12,492 nucleotides of DNA from Oscillospiraceae bacterium. GTDB taxonomy: Bacteria > Bacillota > Clostridia > Oscillospirales > Ruminococcaceae. Shown here in pieces: positions 1-6,413 of this stretch (positions are counted from its first letter, which is position 1; each line of letters opens with the position of its first letter). Both the position numbers and the translations under genes were made by a program. The stretch spans positions 1 to 12,492 of the forward strand of contig CAAEOA010000038.1 of assembly GCA_900757485.1 (NCBI GenBank), in the 5' to 3' direction. The notes beneath the pieces are model-generated. The model ran no database searches. It was not told where the DNA came from and worked only from the letters and a program-made list of their open reading frames with translations.

Positions 1-961
1 ATCCAATCGGGCAGAATTTATCGCAGCAGTACGGGAAAGCGGTTTGTCCGGATTAGGCGGTGCCGGTTTCCCGACTCATATGAAACTTGATTACAAAAAC
101 ATGGACCAGGTGGACACCTTGATTATCAACGGGGCTGAGTGTGAGCCTTATATTACCTCTGATTATCGGGAATGTATGGAGCATCCTCAGGATGTTGCGG
201 ACGGAATTAAACTTGTGATGAGTTATCTTTCGCTGAAAAAATGTGTCATTGGTATTGAGAATAACAAGCCGAAAGCAATCGCTTTATTGTCCGAAGTAAC
301 CGATTCGATGAGCGGTGTATCGGTAATGCCGCTGAAAAGCCGTTATCCGCAAGGGGCGGAAAAGGTATTGGTTTACAGCGCAACCGGAAAAGTGATTGAA
401 GAGGGACAACTGCCGGCAGACTGCGGCGTGATTGTCATGAATATTTCTACTGTTTCCGCTTTGTCAAAGTATTTTAAAACAGGTATGCCGCTCATTTCCA
501 GACGGTTAACGGTGGACGGAGATGCGGTGTCTCAACCAAAAAATATCGAAGTACCGTTGGGCGCTTCGATTCGGGATGTATTGGAGTTTTGCGGCTGCAA
601 TCCCGAGGATTGCAGAGAAATTCTAATGGGCGGACCGATGATGGGTGTTTCGGTCCCCGATGTTGATTTGCCGATTATTAAAAACAACAATGCGATTTTA
701 GCGTTTAAGAACAGCCAACCGTCCTACACCAAAACAACCGCATGCATTCGATGTGGAAAATGTACCCGTGTTTGTCCGGTAAAATTGATGCCGGCAGCAT
801 TAGAACGGGCATATGATAATCGCAATTCTGAGGCGCTAAAAAGTTTAAAAGTGAATTTGTGCATTAATTGTGGATGCTGTTCTTATATTTGTCCTGCCAA
901 ACGGGACCTTGCAGCAAAAAATCAGCTTGCCAAGGCAATGCTGCGGGAGAAAAAAGGTTAA
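1..961 (+). CDS. rnfC: Rnf complex subunit C (RnfC), 5' end outside the window
   Basis: Peripheral cytoplasmic subunit of the Rnf ferredoxin:NAD+ oxidoreductase. In this family it carries the FMN and NAD(H) site and two [4Fe-4S] clusters. The reading frame is open from base 2, giving 319 visible residues, so roughly 120-130 N-terminal residues lie upstream (inferred from the usual length near 440). Numbering from the first visible codon, the glycine-rich flavin/NAD motif GLGGAGFPTH is at 17-26, followed by the conserved NGAECEPYIT. Two cluster motifs lie near the C terminus: C248-x2-C251-x2-C254-x3-CP and C287-x2-C290-x2-C293-x3-CP. An in-frame TTG at 44 is not the start, because family similarity continues upstream of it. 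The gene is first in an rnfCDGEAB series; its promoter is not in the window. Confidence 0.95.
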   Translation, partial: SNRAEFIAAVRESGLSGLGGAGFPTHMKLDYKNMDQVDTLIINGAECEPYITSDYRECMEHPQDVADGIKLVMSYLSLKKCVIGIENNKPKAIALLSEVTDSMSGVSVMPLKSRYPQGAEKVLVYSATGKVIEEGQLPADCGVIVMNISTVSALSKYFKTGMPLISRRLTVDGDAVSQPKNIEVPLGASIRDVLEFCGCNPEDCREILMGGPMMGVSVPDVDLPIIKNNNAILAFKNSQPSYTKTTACIRCGKCTRVCPVKLMPAALERAYDNRNSEALKSLKVNLCINCGCCSYICPAKRDLAAKNQLAKAMLREKKG

Positions 962-1019
962 CTTTGCGTTTTGCTCACAGGCATGATCCTGTAATTTTCA
1001 TAAAAAGGGTGAATACATT

Positions 1020-1976
1020 TTGAGTCAATTAACTGTTGCCGCGTCGCCCCATTTTCGAAGCGGAAATTCCACTGCAAAAATCATGCTGGATGTGATTATT
1101 GCGCTCTGTCCTGCGCTGATTGCCGGCGTAATCGTATTCGGATGGCGCGCTTTGCTGGTCGTTGCGGTTTGTATCCTGTCTTGTATTGTATTTGAGTATT
1201 TGTCTCGGCTTGTTATGAAGCGGGATAATACAATCGGCGATTTGAGCGCGGTGGTCACGGGAATGCTGCTTGCGTTTAATCTTCCGGTTACCATTCCGTT
1301 GTGGATGGCGGTTATCGGCTGTTTTATCGCCATCGTGATTGTAAAACAGCTTTTTGGGGGAATCGGGCAGAACTTTGCCAATCCTGCTATTACGGCGCGT
1401 ATTGTATTAATGATTTCCTTTACAACCCAGATGACTCATTGGGTGCAGCCGTTTTTTTATCAAAATTCCGGCGTGGATGCAATAACAACTGCAACGCCGC
1501 TTACTATGATTGCTACTCCGGACAAGCTGCCCTCTATGCTGGAGATGTTTCTGGGCGCTAAGGGAGGATGCATCGGCGAAGTCAGCGGACTGGCTTTGCT
1601 GATAGGCGGTTTATACCTGGTTATAAAACGGGTTATCAGTCCCACTGTACCGCTTGTGTTTATCGGAACGGTCTTTGTATTTTCCGCGTTGTTTGGTGCG
1701 CAGCCTGTATATCAATTGTTGTCAGGTGGTTTAATGCTGGGAGCTATTTTTATGGCGACTGATTACAGTACCTCGCCGATTACGGAATGGGGAAAGGTGA
1801 TTTTCGGTTTTGGCTGCGGTTTTATCACAGTAATGATCCGGGTATTCGGTTCTTATCCCGAAGGCGTATCGTTTTCTATTTTGTTTATGAATATATTGGT
1901 GCCTTATATCGATAAGGCAACTGTTTCCAGACCGATGGGCGAAAAAAAACAGTCAAAGCCGGCAAAACAGGAATAG
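1020..1976 (+). CDS. rnfD: Rnf complex membrane subunit D (RnfD)
   Basis: Integral membrane subunit of Rnf, homologous to NqrB, thought to take part in ion translocation and to carry covalent FMN. The protein has 318 residues, normal for the family, and is rich in hydrophobic helices (for example about 23-60, 78-112, 190-250). The flavinylation motif D-A-I-T-T-A-T-P-L places the FMN-linked threonine at T159 (inferred from family position). The motif GIGQNFANPA at 114-123 is also typical. The start is TTG at 1020, supported by AAAAGGGTG at 1003-1011 with 8 nt spacing and by the N-terminal match (SPH...S). It lies 58 nt after rnfC and 66 nt before rnfG, evidently in one transcript. Confidence 0.95.
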   Translation: MSQLTVAASPHFRSGNSTAKIMLDVIIALCPALIAGVIVFGWRALLVVAVCILSCIVFEYLSRLVMKRDNTIGDLSAVVTGMLLAFNLPVTIPLWMAVIGCFIAIVIVKQLFGGIGQNFANPAITARIVLMISFTTQMTHWVQPFFYQNSGVDAITTATPLTMIATPDKLPSMLEMFLGAKGGCIGEVSGLALLIGGLYLVIKRVISPTVPLVFIGTVFVFSALFGAQPVYQLLSGGLMLGAIFMATDYSTSPITEWGKVIFGFGCGFITVMIRVFGSYPEGVSFSILFMNILVPYIDKATVSRPMGEKKQSKPAKQE

Positions 1977-2010
1977 CGGGAGCACAGTGTCACTATGTTT
2001 GGAAAGGAAT

Positions 2011-2029
2011 TGCCGTTTTTGATACGGCA
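2011..2029 (+). promoter_or_regulatory. Hairpin between a Shine-Dalgarno-like run and the rnfG start
   Basis: TGCCGT (2011-2016) pairs with ACGGCA (2024-2029) around a 7-nt loop. It lies between GGAAAGGA (2001-2008) and the rnfG ATG at 2043. Folding would shorten the spacing from G2007 to the ATG from 35 nt to about 16. Alternatively, the purine run may serve a short reading frame that starts at a TTG (2010 or 2019) and ends in TAA directly before the rnfG ATG, which would couple translation. Either role is inference. Confidence 0.35.
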
Positions 2030-2042
2030 TGTGAATGGATAA

Positions 2043-2597
2043 ATGAAAATTGTAAGAGATATCATAAGACCGGTTGTGGTGCTGGTAGTGATTACATTAG
2101 TGGTATCAGCGGCATTGGCGCTGACGTATCAGTTTACCAAGCCGGAAGAAGGCGCCTCAGGACCGGATATGGACCTGATAGAAACAGCAGGAAAAGAGGC
2201 CATGCCGGAAGCAGACGGATTTACACAGCTTGATCAGACAACAGAGGGAGCAGTCTATATGTTCCGCGCAAACAATGGCGCGGGTATTCTGATTCAGGGA
2301 GAAACCTCCGGGTATGACGGACCGATCAGCTTTTTGATTGGTTTTGATGCGCAAGGCGCCATTACAGGCATGAAAGTGCTGTCCCATACCGAAACGCCAG
2401 GACTCGGCGGAAACATTGAAACGAAAGAATTTACCGATCGCTTTATCGGAAAAACAGGAGATGTCGGTGTGAAAACCGGAGACGCCAATGAAATTGATGC
2501 CATTACCGGCGCGACAATTTCTTCAAAAGCAATGTGCACCGGAGTAAATCAGGCACGGCTTGCGTTTGAGGCGGTAAAGGGGGAATTATCGAAATGA
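2043..2597 (+). CDS. rnfG: Rnf complex subunit G (RnfG), covalent FMN protein
   Basis: Single-pass membrane subunit of Rnf that carries a covalent FMN outside the cytoplasm. The protein is 184 aa. An N-terminal membrane anchor (about 8-28) is followed by an FMN-binding domain with the signature HTETPGLG at 115-122. The flavinylation motif D-A-I-T-G-A-T-I-S gives the FMN-threonine as T158. The ATG at 2043 directly follows an in-frame TAA, so no longer start exists. No good ribosome site lies at normal distance: the nearest strong purine run, GGAAAGGA, is at 2001-2008, with a small hairpin between. The last 4 nt overlap the rnfE start (ATGA). Confidence 0.95.
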   Translation: MKIVRDIIRPVVVLVVITLVVSAALALTYQFTKPEEGASGPDMDLIETAGKEAMPEADGFTQLDQTTEGAVYMFRANNGAGILIQGETSGYDGPISFLIGFDAQGAITGMKVLSHTETPGLGGNIETKEFTDRFIGKTGDVGVKTGDANEIDAITGATISSKAMCTGVNQARLAFEAVKGELSK

Positions 2598-3256
2598 GTT
2601 ACATGAAGACCTTCACAAAGGGTTTGATTAAAGAAAATCCGACGTTGGTAATGTTGTTGGGATTATGTCCTTCTCTTGCGGTGACAACACTGGTTCAGAA
2701 CGGAATCGGCATGGGGCTGGCTGCAACTTTTGTTCTGCTTGGCTCTAATATTGTGATTTCATTGCTGAAAAACGTCATACCTAAAGAGGTGCGGCTGCCT
2801 TCCTTTATCGTTATTATCGCAGGATTTGTTACGATTATCAGCTTTTTCATGCAGAAATATCTGCCTGATCTGTATCAGGCATTGGGTGTGTTTTTGTCGC
2901 TGATTGTGGTAAACTGCATTATTTTAGCCCGTGCTGAAGTGTTTGCCAGCAAGAATAACATCCGCGCTTCCATCTGCGACGCTTTGGGAATGGGGCTGGG
3001 CTTTACACTGGCTTTGGTGGCAATCAGCACGGTGAGAGAAATTTTAGGACTCGGTACTTGGTTCGGACTGCCGATCACCAAGGGATTGATTGAACCGATG
3101 ACCTTTTTCATTACCCCGGCCGGCGGCTTTTTTGTCTTCGCAATCATGGTCGCATTGGTGAATCTGTTGTCTAAATGCCGGCTCGGTAAAAAAGAATTCG
3201 GTTGTGAGAGCTGTCAGAGCGGATGTGAAGGCTGTGCCGCCGGAAAGCAGGCATAA
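2594..3256 (+). CDS. rnfE: Rnf complex membrane subunit E (RnfE)
   Basis: Polytopic membrane subunit of Rnf, homologous to NqrD and partner of RnfA. The protein has 220 residues and about six hydrophobic segments. C25 (in GLCPSLAV) and C108 (in VVNCIILAR) sit at the positions that, in this family, help bind an intramembrane [2Fe-2S] cluster shared with RnfA. The C-terminal tail after the last helix adds a cysteine set, C204-x2-C207-x3-C211-x2-C214, plus C195, in a Gly/Lys-rich soluble stretch. The start overlaps the rnfG stop as ATGA and has AAAGGGGG at 2576-2583 (10 nt spacing), which fits translational coupling. Its length slightly exceeds the roughly 200 aa core because of the cysteine tail. 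Confidence 0.95.
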   Translation: MSYMKTFTKGLIKENPTLVMLLGLCPSLAVTTLVQNGIGMGLAATFVLLGSNIVISLLKNVIPKEVRLPSFIVIIAGFVTIISFFMQKYLPDLYQALGVFLSLIVVNCIILARAEVFASKNNIRASICDALGMGLGFTLALVAISTVREILGLGTWFGLPITKGLIEPMTFFITPAGGFFVFAIMVALVNLLSKCRLGKKEFGCESCQSGCEGCAAGKQA

Positions 3257-3311
3257 TTGTGAGAAAAAGCGAATCTTCCGATTCATTACAGAAAGGAATG
3301 GAATCTGATTC

Positions 3312-3902
3312 ATGAAAGAAATGTTGATCATTTTGCTCAGCGCCATTTTGGTAGATAATTTTGTACTTTCCAAATTTATGGGATGCTGTCCTTTTTTGGG
3401 TGTATCCAAAAAGGTCAGTTCTGCTTTTGGCATGAGTGTGGCGGTTACTTTTGTTATGCTGATGGCAACTGCGGTAACTTATCCGATTTACAGCCTGTTG
3501 CTTGCGCCGAATCATTTAGAATACATGCAGACAGTAGTGTTTATTTTAGTGATTGCACTGTTTGTACAGTTGGTTGAAATTGTGCTGAAACGGTATGTCT
3601 CGTCCTTGTACAAAGCGTTGGGCGTTTATTTGCCGCTGATTACAACAAACTGTGCGGTGCTGGGCGTGACCTTGTTAAATATCGAAAAAGATTATAGCTT
3701 TGGACAATCCATGGTGCATGCGCTGGGGGCAGGTTTGGGATTTATGCTTGCGTTAATGCTGTTTTCCGGTGTGCGTCAGAAACTGAATACCTGCAATGTG
3801 CCGAAAGTGTTTGAGGGTGTGCCGATTACCCTGATTGCTGCGAGTATTGTGTCAATGACCTTTGTCGGATTCGGTGGAATTGTGGAAGGAATCTTTAAAT
3901 AA
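3312..3902 (+). CDS. rnfA: Rnf complex membrane subunit A (RnfA)
   Basis: Polytopic membrane subunit of Rnf, homologous to NqrE and paralogous to RnfE. The protein is 196 aa, a normal length, nearly all hydrophobic segments. C25 (in KFMGCCPFLGVS, with a neighbouring C26) and C114 (in TTNCAVLG) match the family positions that supply the other half of the intramembrane [2Fe-2S] site. The N terminus, with LVDNFVLSKFMG, is strongly family-like. The ATG at 3312 is preceded by GAAAGGA at 3291-3297, a rather long 14-nt spacing. The gaps to rnfE (55 nt) and rnfB (56 nt) hold no clear terminator or promoter. Confidence 0.95.
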   Translation: MKEMLIILLSAILVDNFVLSKFMGCCPFLGVSKKVSSAFGMSVAVTFVMLMATAVTYPIYSLLLAPNHLEYMQTVVFILVIALFVQLVEIVLKRYVSSLYKALGVYLPLITTNCAVLGVTLLNIEKDYSFGQSMVHALGAGLGFMLALMLFSGVRQKLNTCNVPKVFEGVPITLIAASIVSMTFVGFGGIVEGIFK

Positions 3903-3958
3903 CTTTCCTTTTTATGATATAGAGAACAGATTGAGAATGCGGGAAAGGTGAAAAGAGT

Positions 3959-4804
3959 ATGCAGGAAATACTGATACCTATTTTAATATTAGCGGGTTTG
4001 GGACTGCTTGCGGGATTGCTTTTGGCAATCGCTTCTGCGGTCATGAGCGTAAAGACCGACGAAACGGTAGCAGAATTGACCGAGGCGCTGCCGGGAGTTA
4101 ATTGCGGCGCCTGCGGTTACAGCGGATGCAGTGCGTATGCGGCGGCGCTGGCAAAGGGCGGAAAAGACGGAAGCGTGAAAACCAATCTTTGTGCGCCGGG
4201 CGGCGATCCCGTGTCAAAGAAGGTTAGTGAAATATTAGGCACCGGTTACAGCGACGTGGAAGAACAGGTCGCTGTGGTTTGCTGTAACGGCAACTGCAAC
4301 GTGACAGGGAAAAAGTATGATTATCATGGGACACCCTCTTGCGCGGCGTGCAACACGTTGTTTGCCGGAAACGGAGATTGTGCGTACGGCTGCTTGGGAT
4401 TCGGAGATTGCGTAAATGCTTGCCCGTATGGAGCAATTTCGATTCGGGACGGAATTGCGGTGATCGATCGGGAGATATGTACCGGCTGTGGCATTTGTGT
4501 CAGCAAATGCCCGAAGCATTTGATTTTGCGGCATCGGCTGACCGGAACGGTAGATGTGGTGTGCGCAAATCATCAGGACGGAAAAACAGCACGTGCAGTC
4601 TGCAAAAACGGATGTATTGCCTGCGGAAAGTGTGAAAGGACTTGCCAATATGATGCAATCCACGTTGAAGATAAGCTGGCAAAGATAGATTATGAAAAGT
4701 GTGTGAGCTGCGGCGCTTGTGTGGAAGCGTGTCCGGTAAAATGCATCAGCATGGCGCAACCGACCTCAGGCGGAACGGTTGCCGAGCAGAACAAAACGTG
4801 TTAA
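3959..4804 (+). CDS. rnfB: Rnf complex Fe-S subunit B (RnfB), ferredoxin-facing
   Basis: Membrane-anchored iron-sulfur subunit of Rnf that accepts electrons from reduced ferredoxin. The protein has 281 residues. An N-terminal membrane helix is at about 5-29. A Fes-type [4Fe-4S] domain follows with C49-x2-C52-x4-C57 and C78. Then comes the cysteine-rich GCLGFGDC...CPYGAI segment (C141, C145, C151, C155), and ferredoxin motifs at C174/C177/C180/C184, C219/C222/C225/C229 and C248/C251/C254/C258. Extra cysteines (C108, C109, C113, C128, C131) lie between. The exact cluster number cannot be assigned by eye. The ATG at 3959 has AAAGGTG at 3944-3950 with 8 nt spacing. It is the last gene of the rnf series; no terminator is seen before the promoter that begins at 4819. 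Confidence 0.95.
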   Translation: MQEILIPILILAGLGLLAGLLLAIASAVMSVKTDETVAELTEALPGVNCGACGYSGCSAYAAALAKGGKDGSVKTNLCAPGGDPVSKKVSEILGTGYSDVEEQVAVVCCNGNCNVTGKKYDYHGTPSCAACNTLFAGNGDCAYGCLGFGDCVNACPYGAISIRDGIAVIDREICTGCGICVSKCPKHLILRHRLTGTVDVVCANHQDGKTARAVCKNGCIACGKCERTCQYDAIHVEDKLAKIDYEKCVSCGACVEACPVKCISMAQPTSGGTVAEQNKTC

Positions 4805-4818
4805 TTTCCCTTAATTTG

Positions 4819-4847
4819 TTTACATCGCCGCATTTTTGTGTTATAAT
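4819..4847 (+). promoter_or_regulatory. Strong sigma-A-type promoter after rnfB
   Basis: TTTACA (4819-4824) and TATAAT (4842-4847) are separated by exactly 17 nt, one mismatch from the sigma-A consensus. Transcription would begin near 4854, only a few bases before a run of six hairpins. The nearest annotated start codon is over 300 nt downstream, so this promoter could drive a non-coding RNA or the 97-aa gene at 5162. Confidence 0.7.
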
Positions 4848-4857
4848 AAAAAGCAAA

Positions 4858-4996
4858 GCAGATGTTGCACATCTGCGCGCCGCACAATATGCGGCTAAGA
4901 CGGCGCAAAGCGCCGGAGCTTTTCTATTGCAACAGTAAATTGCGCTACCTTGTAGCGTTTCCGCCTGTGGCGGTCATCAAAACTTTGTTTTGATGA
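4858..4996 (+). repeat. Cluster of six perfect small hairpins (palindromic element or structured RNA)
   Basis: Six perfect inverted repeats follow one another. (1) 4858-4865/4869-4876, 8 bp, loop 3. (2) 4879-4884/4890-4895, 6 bp, loop 5. (3) 4901-4906/4910-4915, 6 bp, loop 3. (4) 4943-4948/4952-4957, 6 bp, loop 3. (5) 4961-4965/4969-4973, 5 bp, loop 3. (6) 4974-4983/4987-4996, 10 bp, loop 3. Hairpins 5 and 6 abut. GCGCCG occurs at both 4877 and 4910 and can pair with CGGCGC at 4901, so alternative folds exist. TTTGTGTTATA is repeated directly on both sides (4835-4845, 4999-5009). No coding frame is convincing here. I do not recognise a named RNA family. It may be a dispersed palindromic element or a promoter-driven small RNA. 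Confidence 0.6.
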
Positions 4997-5002
4997 AATT
5001 TG

Positions 5003-5011
5003 TGTTATACT
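5003..5011 (+). promoter_or_regulatory. Extended -10 promoter upstream of the 97-aa gene
   Basis: TGTTATACT fits the extended -10 form TGnTATAAT with one mismatch. A poor -35 (CTTTGT, 4983-4988, or TTGTTT, 4985-4990) lies within the last hairpin of the cluster. Transcription would begin near 5018 and leave a leader of about 144 nt before the ATG at 5162. Confidence 0.4.
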
Positions 5012-5017
5012 AATACT

Positions 5018-5161
5018 GATTTCGTAGATTGCTGCAGACAACCGGTAAGGCGGATCATCATTGTGAACTGTCTGAGTAAAACTTTACACTGCGGCGGGAT
5101 GATGGTTTCTGTTTTGCATCAGACCAATCATCACTTGATACAAGGAAAGGAAAGAGGACAG
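5018..5161 (+). promoter_or_regulatory. Long non-coding leader of the 97-aa gene
   Basis: This stretch has no convincing coding content. It can fold: CAGACA (5035-5040) pairs with TGTCTG (5069-5074), and 5098-5106 pairs with 5123-5132 with one bulged base. The hexamer ATCATC occurs at 5054 and 5127, and both copies can pair with GATGAT at 5098, which gives two mutually exclusive pairings. Such short matches may be chance. No riboswitch consensus known to me was found in it. Confidence 0.3.
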
Positions 5162-5455
5162 ATGGCGGAAGAATTTTTTTCATATAAAGGGAAACCCTTG
5201 GTTCGAAAAGGCGATACGATTTACTACGGAGATATGTCGGACGCATATGTTGTGATGCTGAATATTCACAACACCCAAAAGGCATTTGATATGGATATGG
5301 CAGGAGATGTGTCCATTCAGCTGATGGCAACTGATCCGAATTTAAATCCGTTGGAAAGCATTATTAAACGCGGAGAAAAAAAAGGATTGTATCCGGCTTT
5401 GGAATTAGCGGATATTTGGCTGGAACGTGCCCTGAAAGATAATGATAAGGCATAG
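5162..5455 (+). CDS. Conserved small hypothetical protein, 97 aa
   Basis: I do not recognise a named family or a known function. The product is 97 aa, soluble and acidic, without membrane segments or a signal peptide. Visible features are an N-terminal stretch FFSYKGKPLVRKGDTIYYGDMSDAYV, a middle VSIQLMATDPNLNPLESIIKRGEKKGLY, and a C-terminal helix ADIWLERALK. The start at 5162 is chosen for AAGGAAAGGAAAGAGG just upstream (5142-5157) and because the protein-like sequence begins there. The open frame continues to 5000, but that part has low-complexity, non-protein character and lies over the structured leader. It sits between rnfB and rsmA and is followed at once by a strong inverted repeat, suggesting a monocistronic unit. 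Confidence 0.8.
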   Translation: MAEEFFSYKGKPLVRKGDTIYYGDMSDAYVVMLNIHNTQKAFDMDMAGDVSIQLMATDPNLNPLESIIKRGEKKGLYPALELADIWLERALKDNDKA

Positions 5456-5457
5456 AA

Positions 5458-5505
5458 CAATATGCGCAAAGCCGTGCGACAATCCGCACGGCTTTGCGCA
5501 TATTG
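5458..5505 (+). terminator. 21-bp perfect inverted repeat, terminator-like
   Basis: A perfect 21-bp stem (5458-5478 with 5485-5505) closes a 6-nt loop ACAATC, starting 3 nt after the stop codon of the 97-aa gene. The stem contains AAAGCCG...CGGCTTT, usual in intrinsic terminators, but no U-run follows, so termination may be weak or act from either strand. It may instead protect the 3' end of the mRNA. It ends 37 nt before the rsmA start. Confidence 0.5.
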
Positions 5506-5542
5506 ATACCAATCGGAGTAAAATACAGAAGGGCGGACACAG

Positions 5543-6412
5543 ATGGATAATCTTTCCAACATCGGAACCATCAAGGATATATTAAATCGGCATGGTTTTG
5601 CTTTCTCTAAATCGCTGGGACAAAATTTTTTAATTAACCCCTCGGTATGCCCTCGTATCGCAGAGGAGGGCAATGCGAGAAAAGGATTCGGTATTATTGA
5701 AATCGGTACCGGAATCGGAGTGCTGACGGCTGAGCTTGCCAAGCGCGCCGATAAGGTGGTTGCTGTTGAGATTGACACCCGACTGGAGCCGGTACTGAAA
5801 GAAACACTGGCTGAGTTTTCTAATGTACAGGTTATTTATCAGGATGTATTGAAGGTGGATTTGAGAGAGTTGATTGCGCAGGAATTTGCAGGTTTAGAGG
5901 TTGCGGTTTGCGCGAATCTGCCTTATTATATCACATCGCCGATCATCATGAGTTTGCTGGAGGCGCGTCTTCCGATCAAAAGTATTACCGTGATGGTGCA
6001 AAAGGAGGCTGCTGTCCGCATCTGCGCCGAGCCGGGAACCCGGGATGTCGGTGCGGTGAGTCTGGCGGTACGGTATTTCAGCACGCCGAAGCTGTTGTTC
6101 CATGTGTCCAGGGGCAGTTTCATGCCGGCACCGAATGTGGATAGCTGCGTGATTCGTTTGGATGTCAAGGAGAAGACGCCCGAGCAGGTTCGGGATGAAA
6201 AATTCTTTTTTCGTTTGGTTCGTGCCGGCTTTTCGCAACGCAGAAAAACATTGGTAAATCCGGTGTTTTCCGGTTTGGGAGTCAGCAAGGAAACCGTTCG
6301 GGAAGCATTGGAAGAGCTGAATATCAAGCCGACTGTGCGGGCGGAAGAACTGACAATGGAGCAGTTTATCTTATTAAGCAATCGGCTTTCAGAGAGGATA
6401 GAGCAACACTGA
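5543..6412 (+). CDS. rsmA: 16S rRNA adenine(1518/1519)-N6 dimethyltransferase RsmA (KsgA)
   Basis: Dimethylates two adjacent adenines in the terminal hairpin (helix 45) of 16S rRNA late in 30S assembly, using SAM. The protein has 289 aa, usual for Firmicutes. Family hallmarks are KSLGQNFLINP at 23-33, SAM motif I EIGTGIGVLT at 53-62 (GTGIG in place of the commoner GPGLG), acidic E77-I-D after the next strand, the catalytic NLPYYIT at 125-131, and the C-terminal FSQRRKTLVN at 230-239. The ATG at 5543 has AGAAGGG at 5527-5533 with 9 nt spacing. The stop lies 1 nt before the next gene, so the two are probably cotranscribed. A TAAAAT at 5519 is a poor -10 candidate, too close to the start to be useful. 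Confidence 0.95.
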   Translation: MDNLSNIGTIKDILNRHGFAFSKSLGQNFLINPSVCPRIAEEGNARKGFGIIEIGTGIGVLTAELAKRADKVVAVEIDTRLEPVLKETLAEFSNVQVIYQDVLKVDLRELIAQEFAGLEVAVCANLPYYITSPIIMSLLEARLPIKSITVMVQKEAAVRICAEPGTRDVGAVSLAVRYFSTPKLLFHVSRGSFMPAPNVDSCVIRLDVKEKTPEQVRDEKFFFRLVRAGFSQRRKTLVNPVFSGLGVSKETVREALEELNIKPTVRAEELTMEQFILLSNRLSERIEQH

Positions 6413-6413
6413 A

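Noticed and set aside
3044..3433. Long minus-strand open frames across rnfE-rnfA
   Set aside because: They lie antisense to clearly conserved Rnf genes, have no ribosome site and no protein-family features.
4235..4759. 174-codon minus-strand open frame inside rnfB
   Set aside because: Antisense to a cysteine-codon-rich gene, where stop codons are rare on the other strand. Its product resembles no family I know.
4858..4996. CRISPR-like array
   Set aside because: The hairpins differ from each other in sequence and spacing. There is no repeated unit with unique spacers and no cas gene nearby.
5000..5161. In-frame open extension upstream of the 97-aa protein
   Set aside because: It overlaps the extended -10 region and the structured leader, lacks a ribosome site, and its translation has a different character from the downstream protein.
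5018..5161. Known riboswitch (preQ1, c-di-GMP, THF, ZTP, fluoride) in the leader
   Set aside because: None of the conserved core motifs I know for these classes is present.
5494..5524. Promoter for rsmA (TTGCGC and TAAAAT)
   Set aside because: The spacer is 19 nt, the -35 is poor and transcription would start inside the ribosome site.
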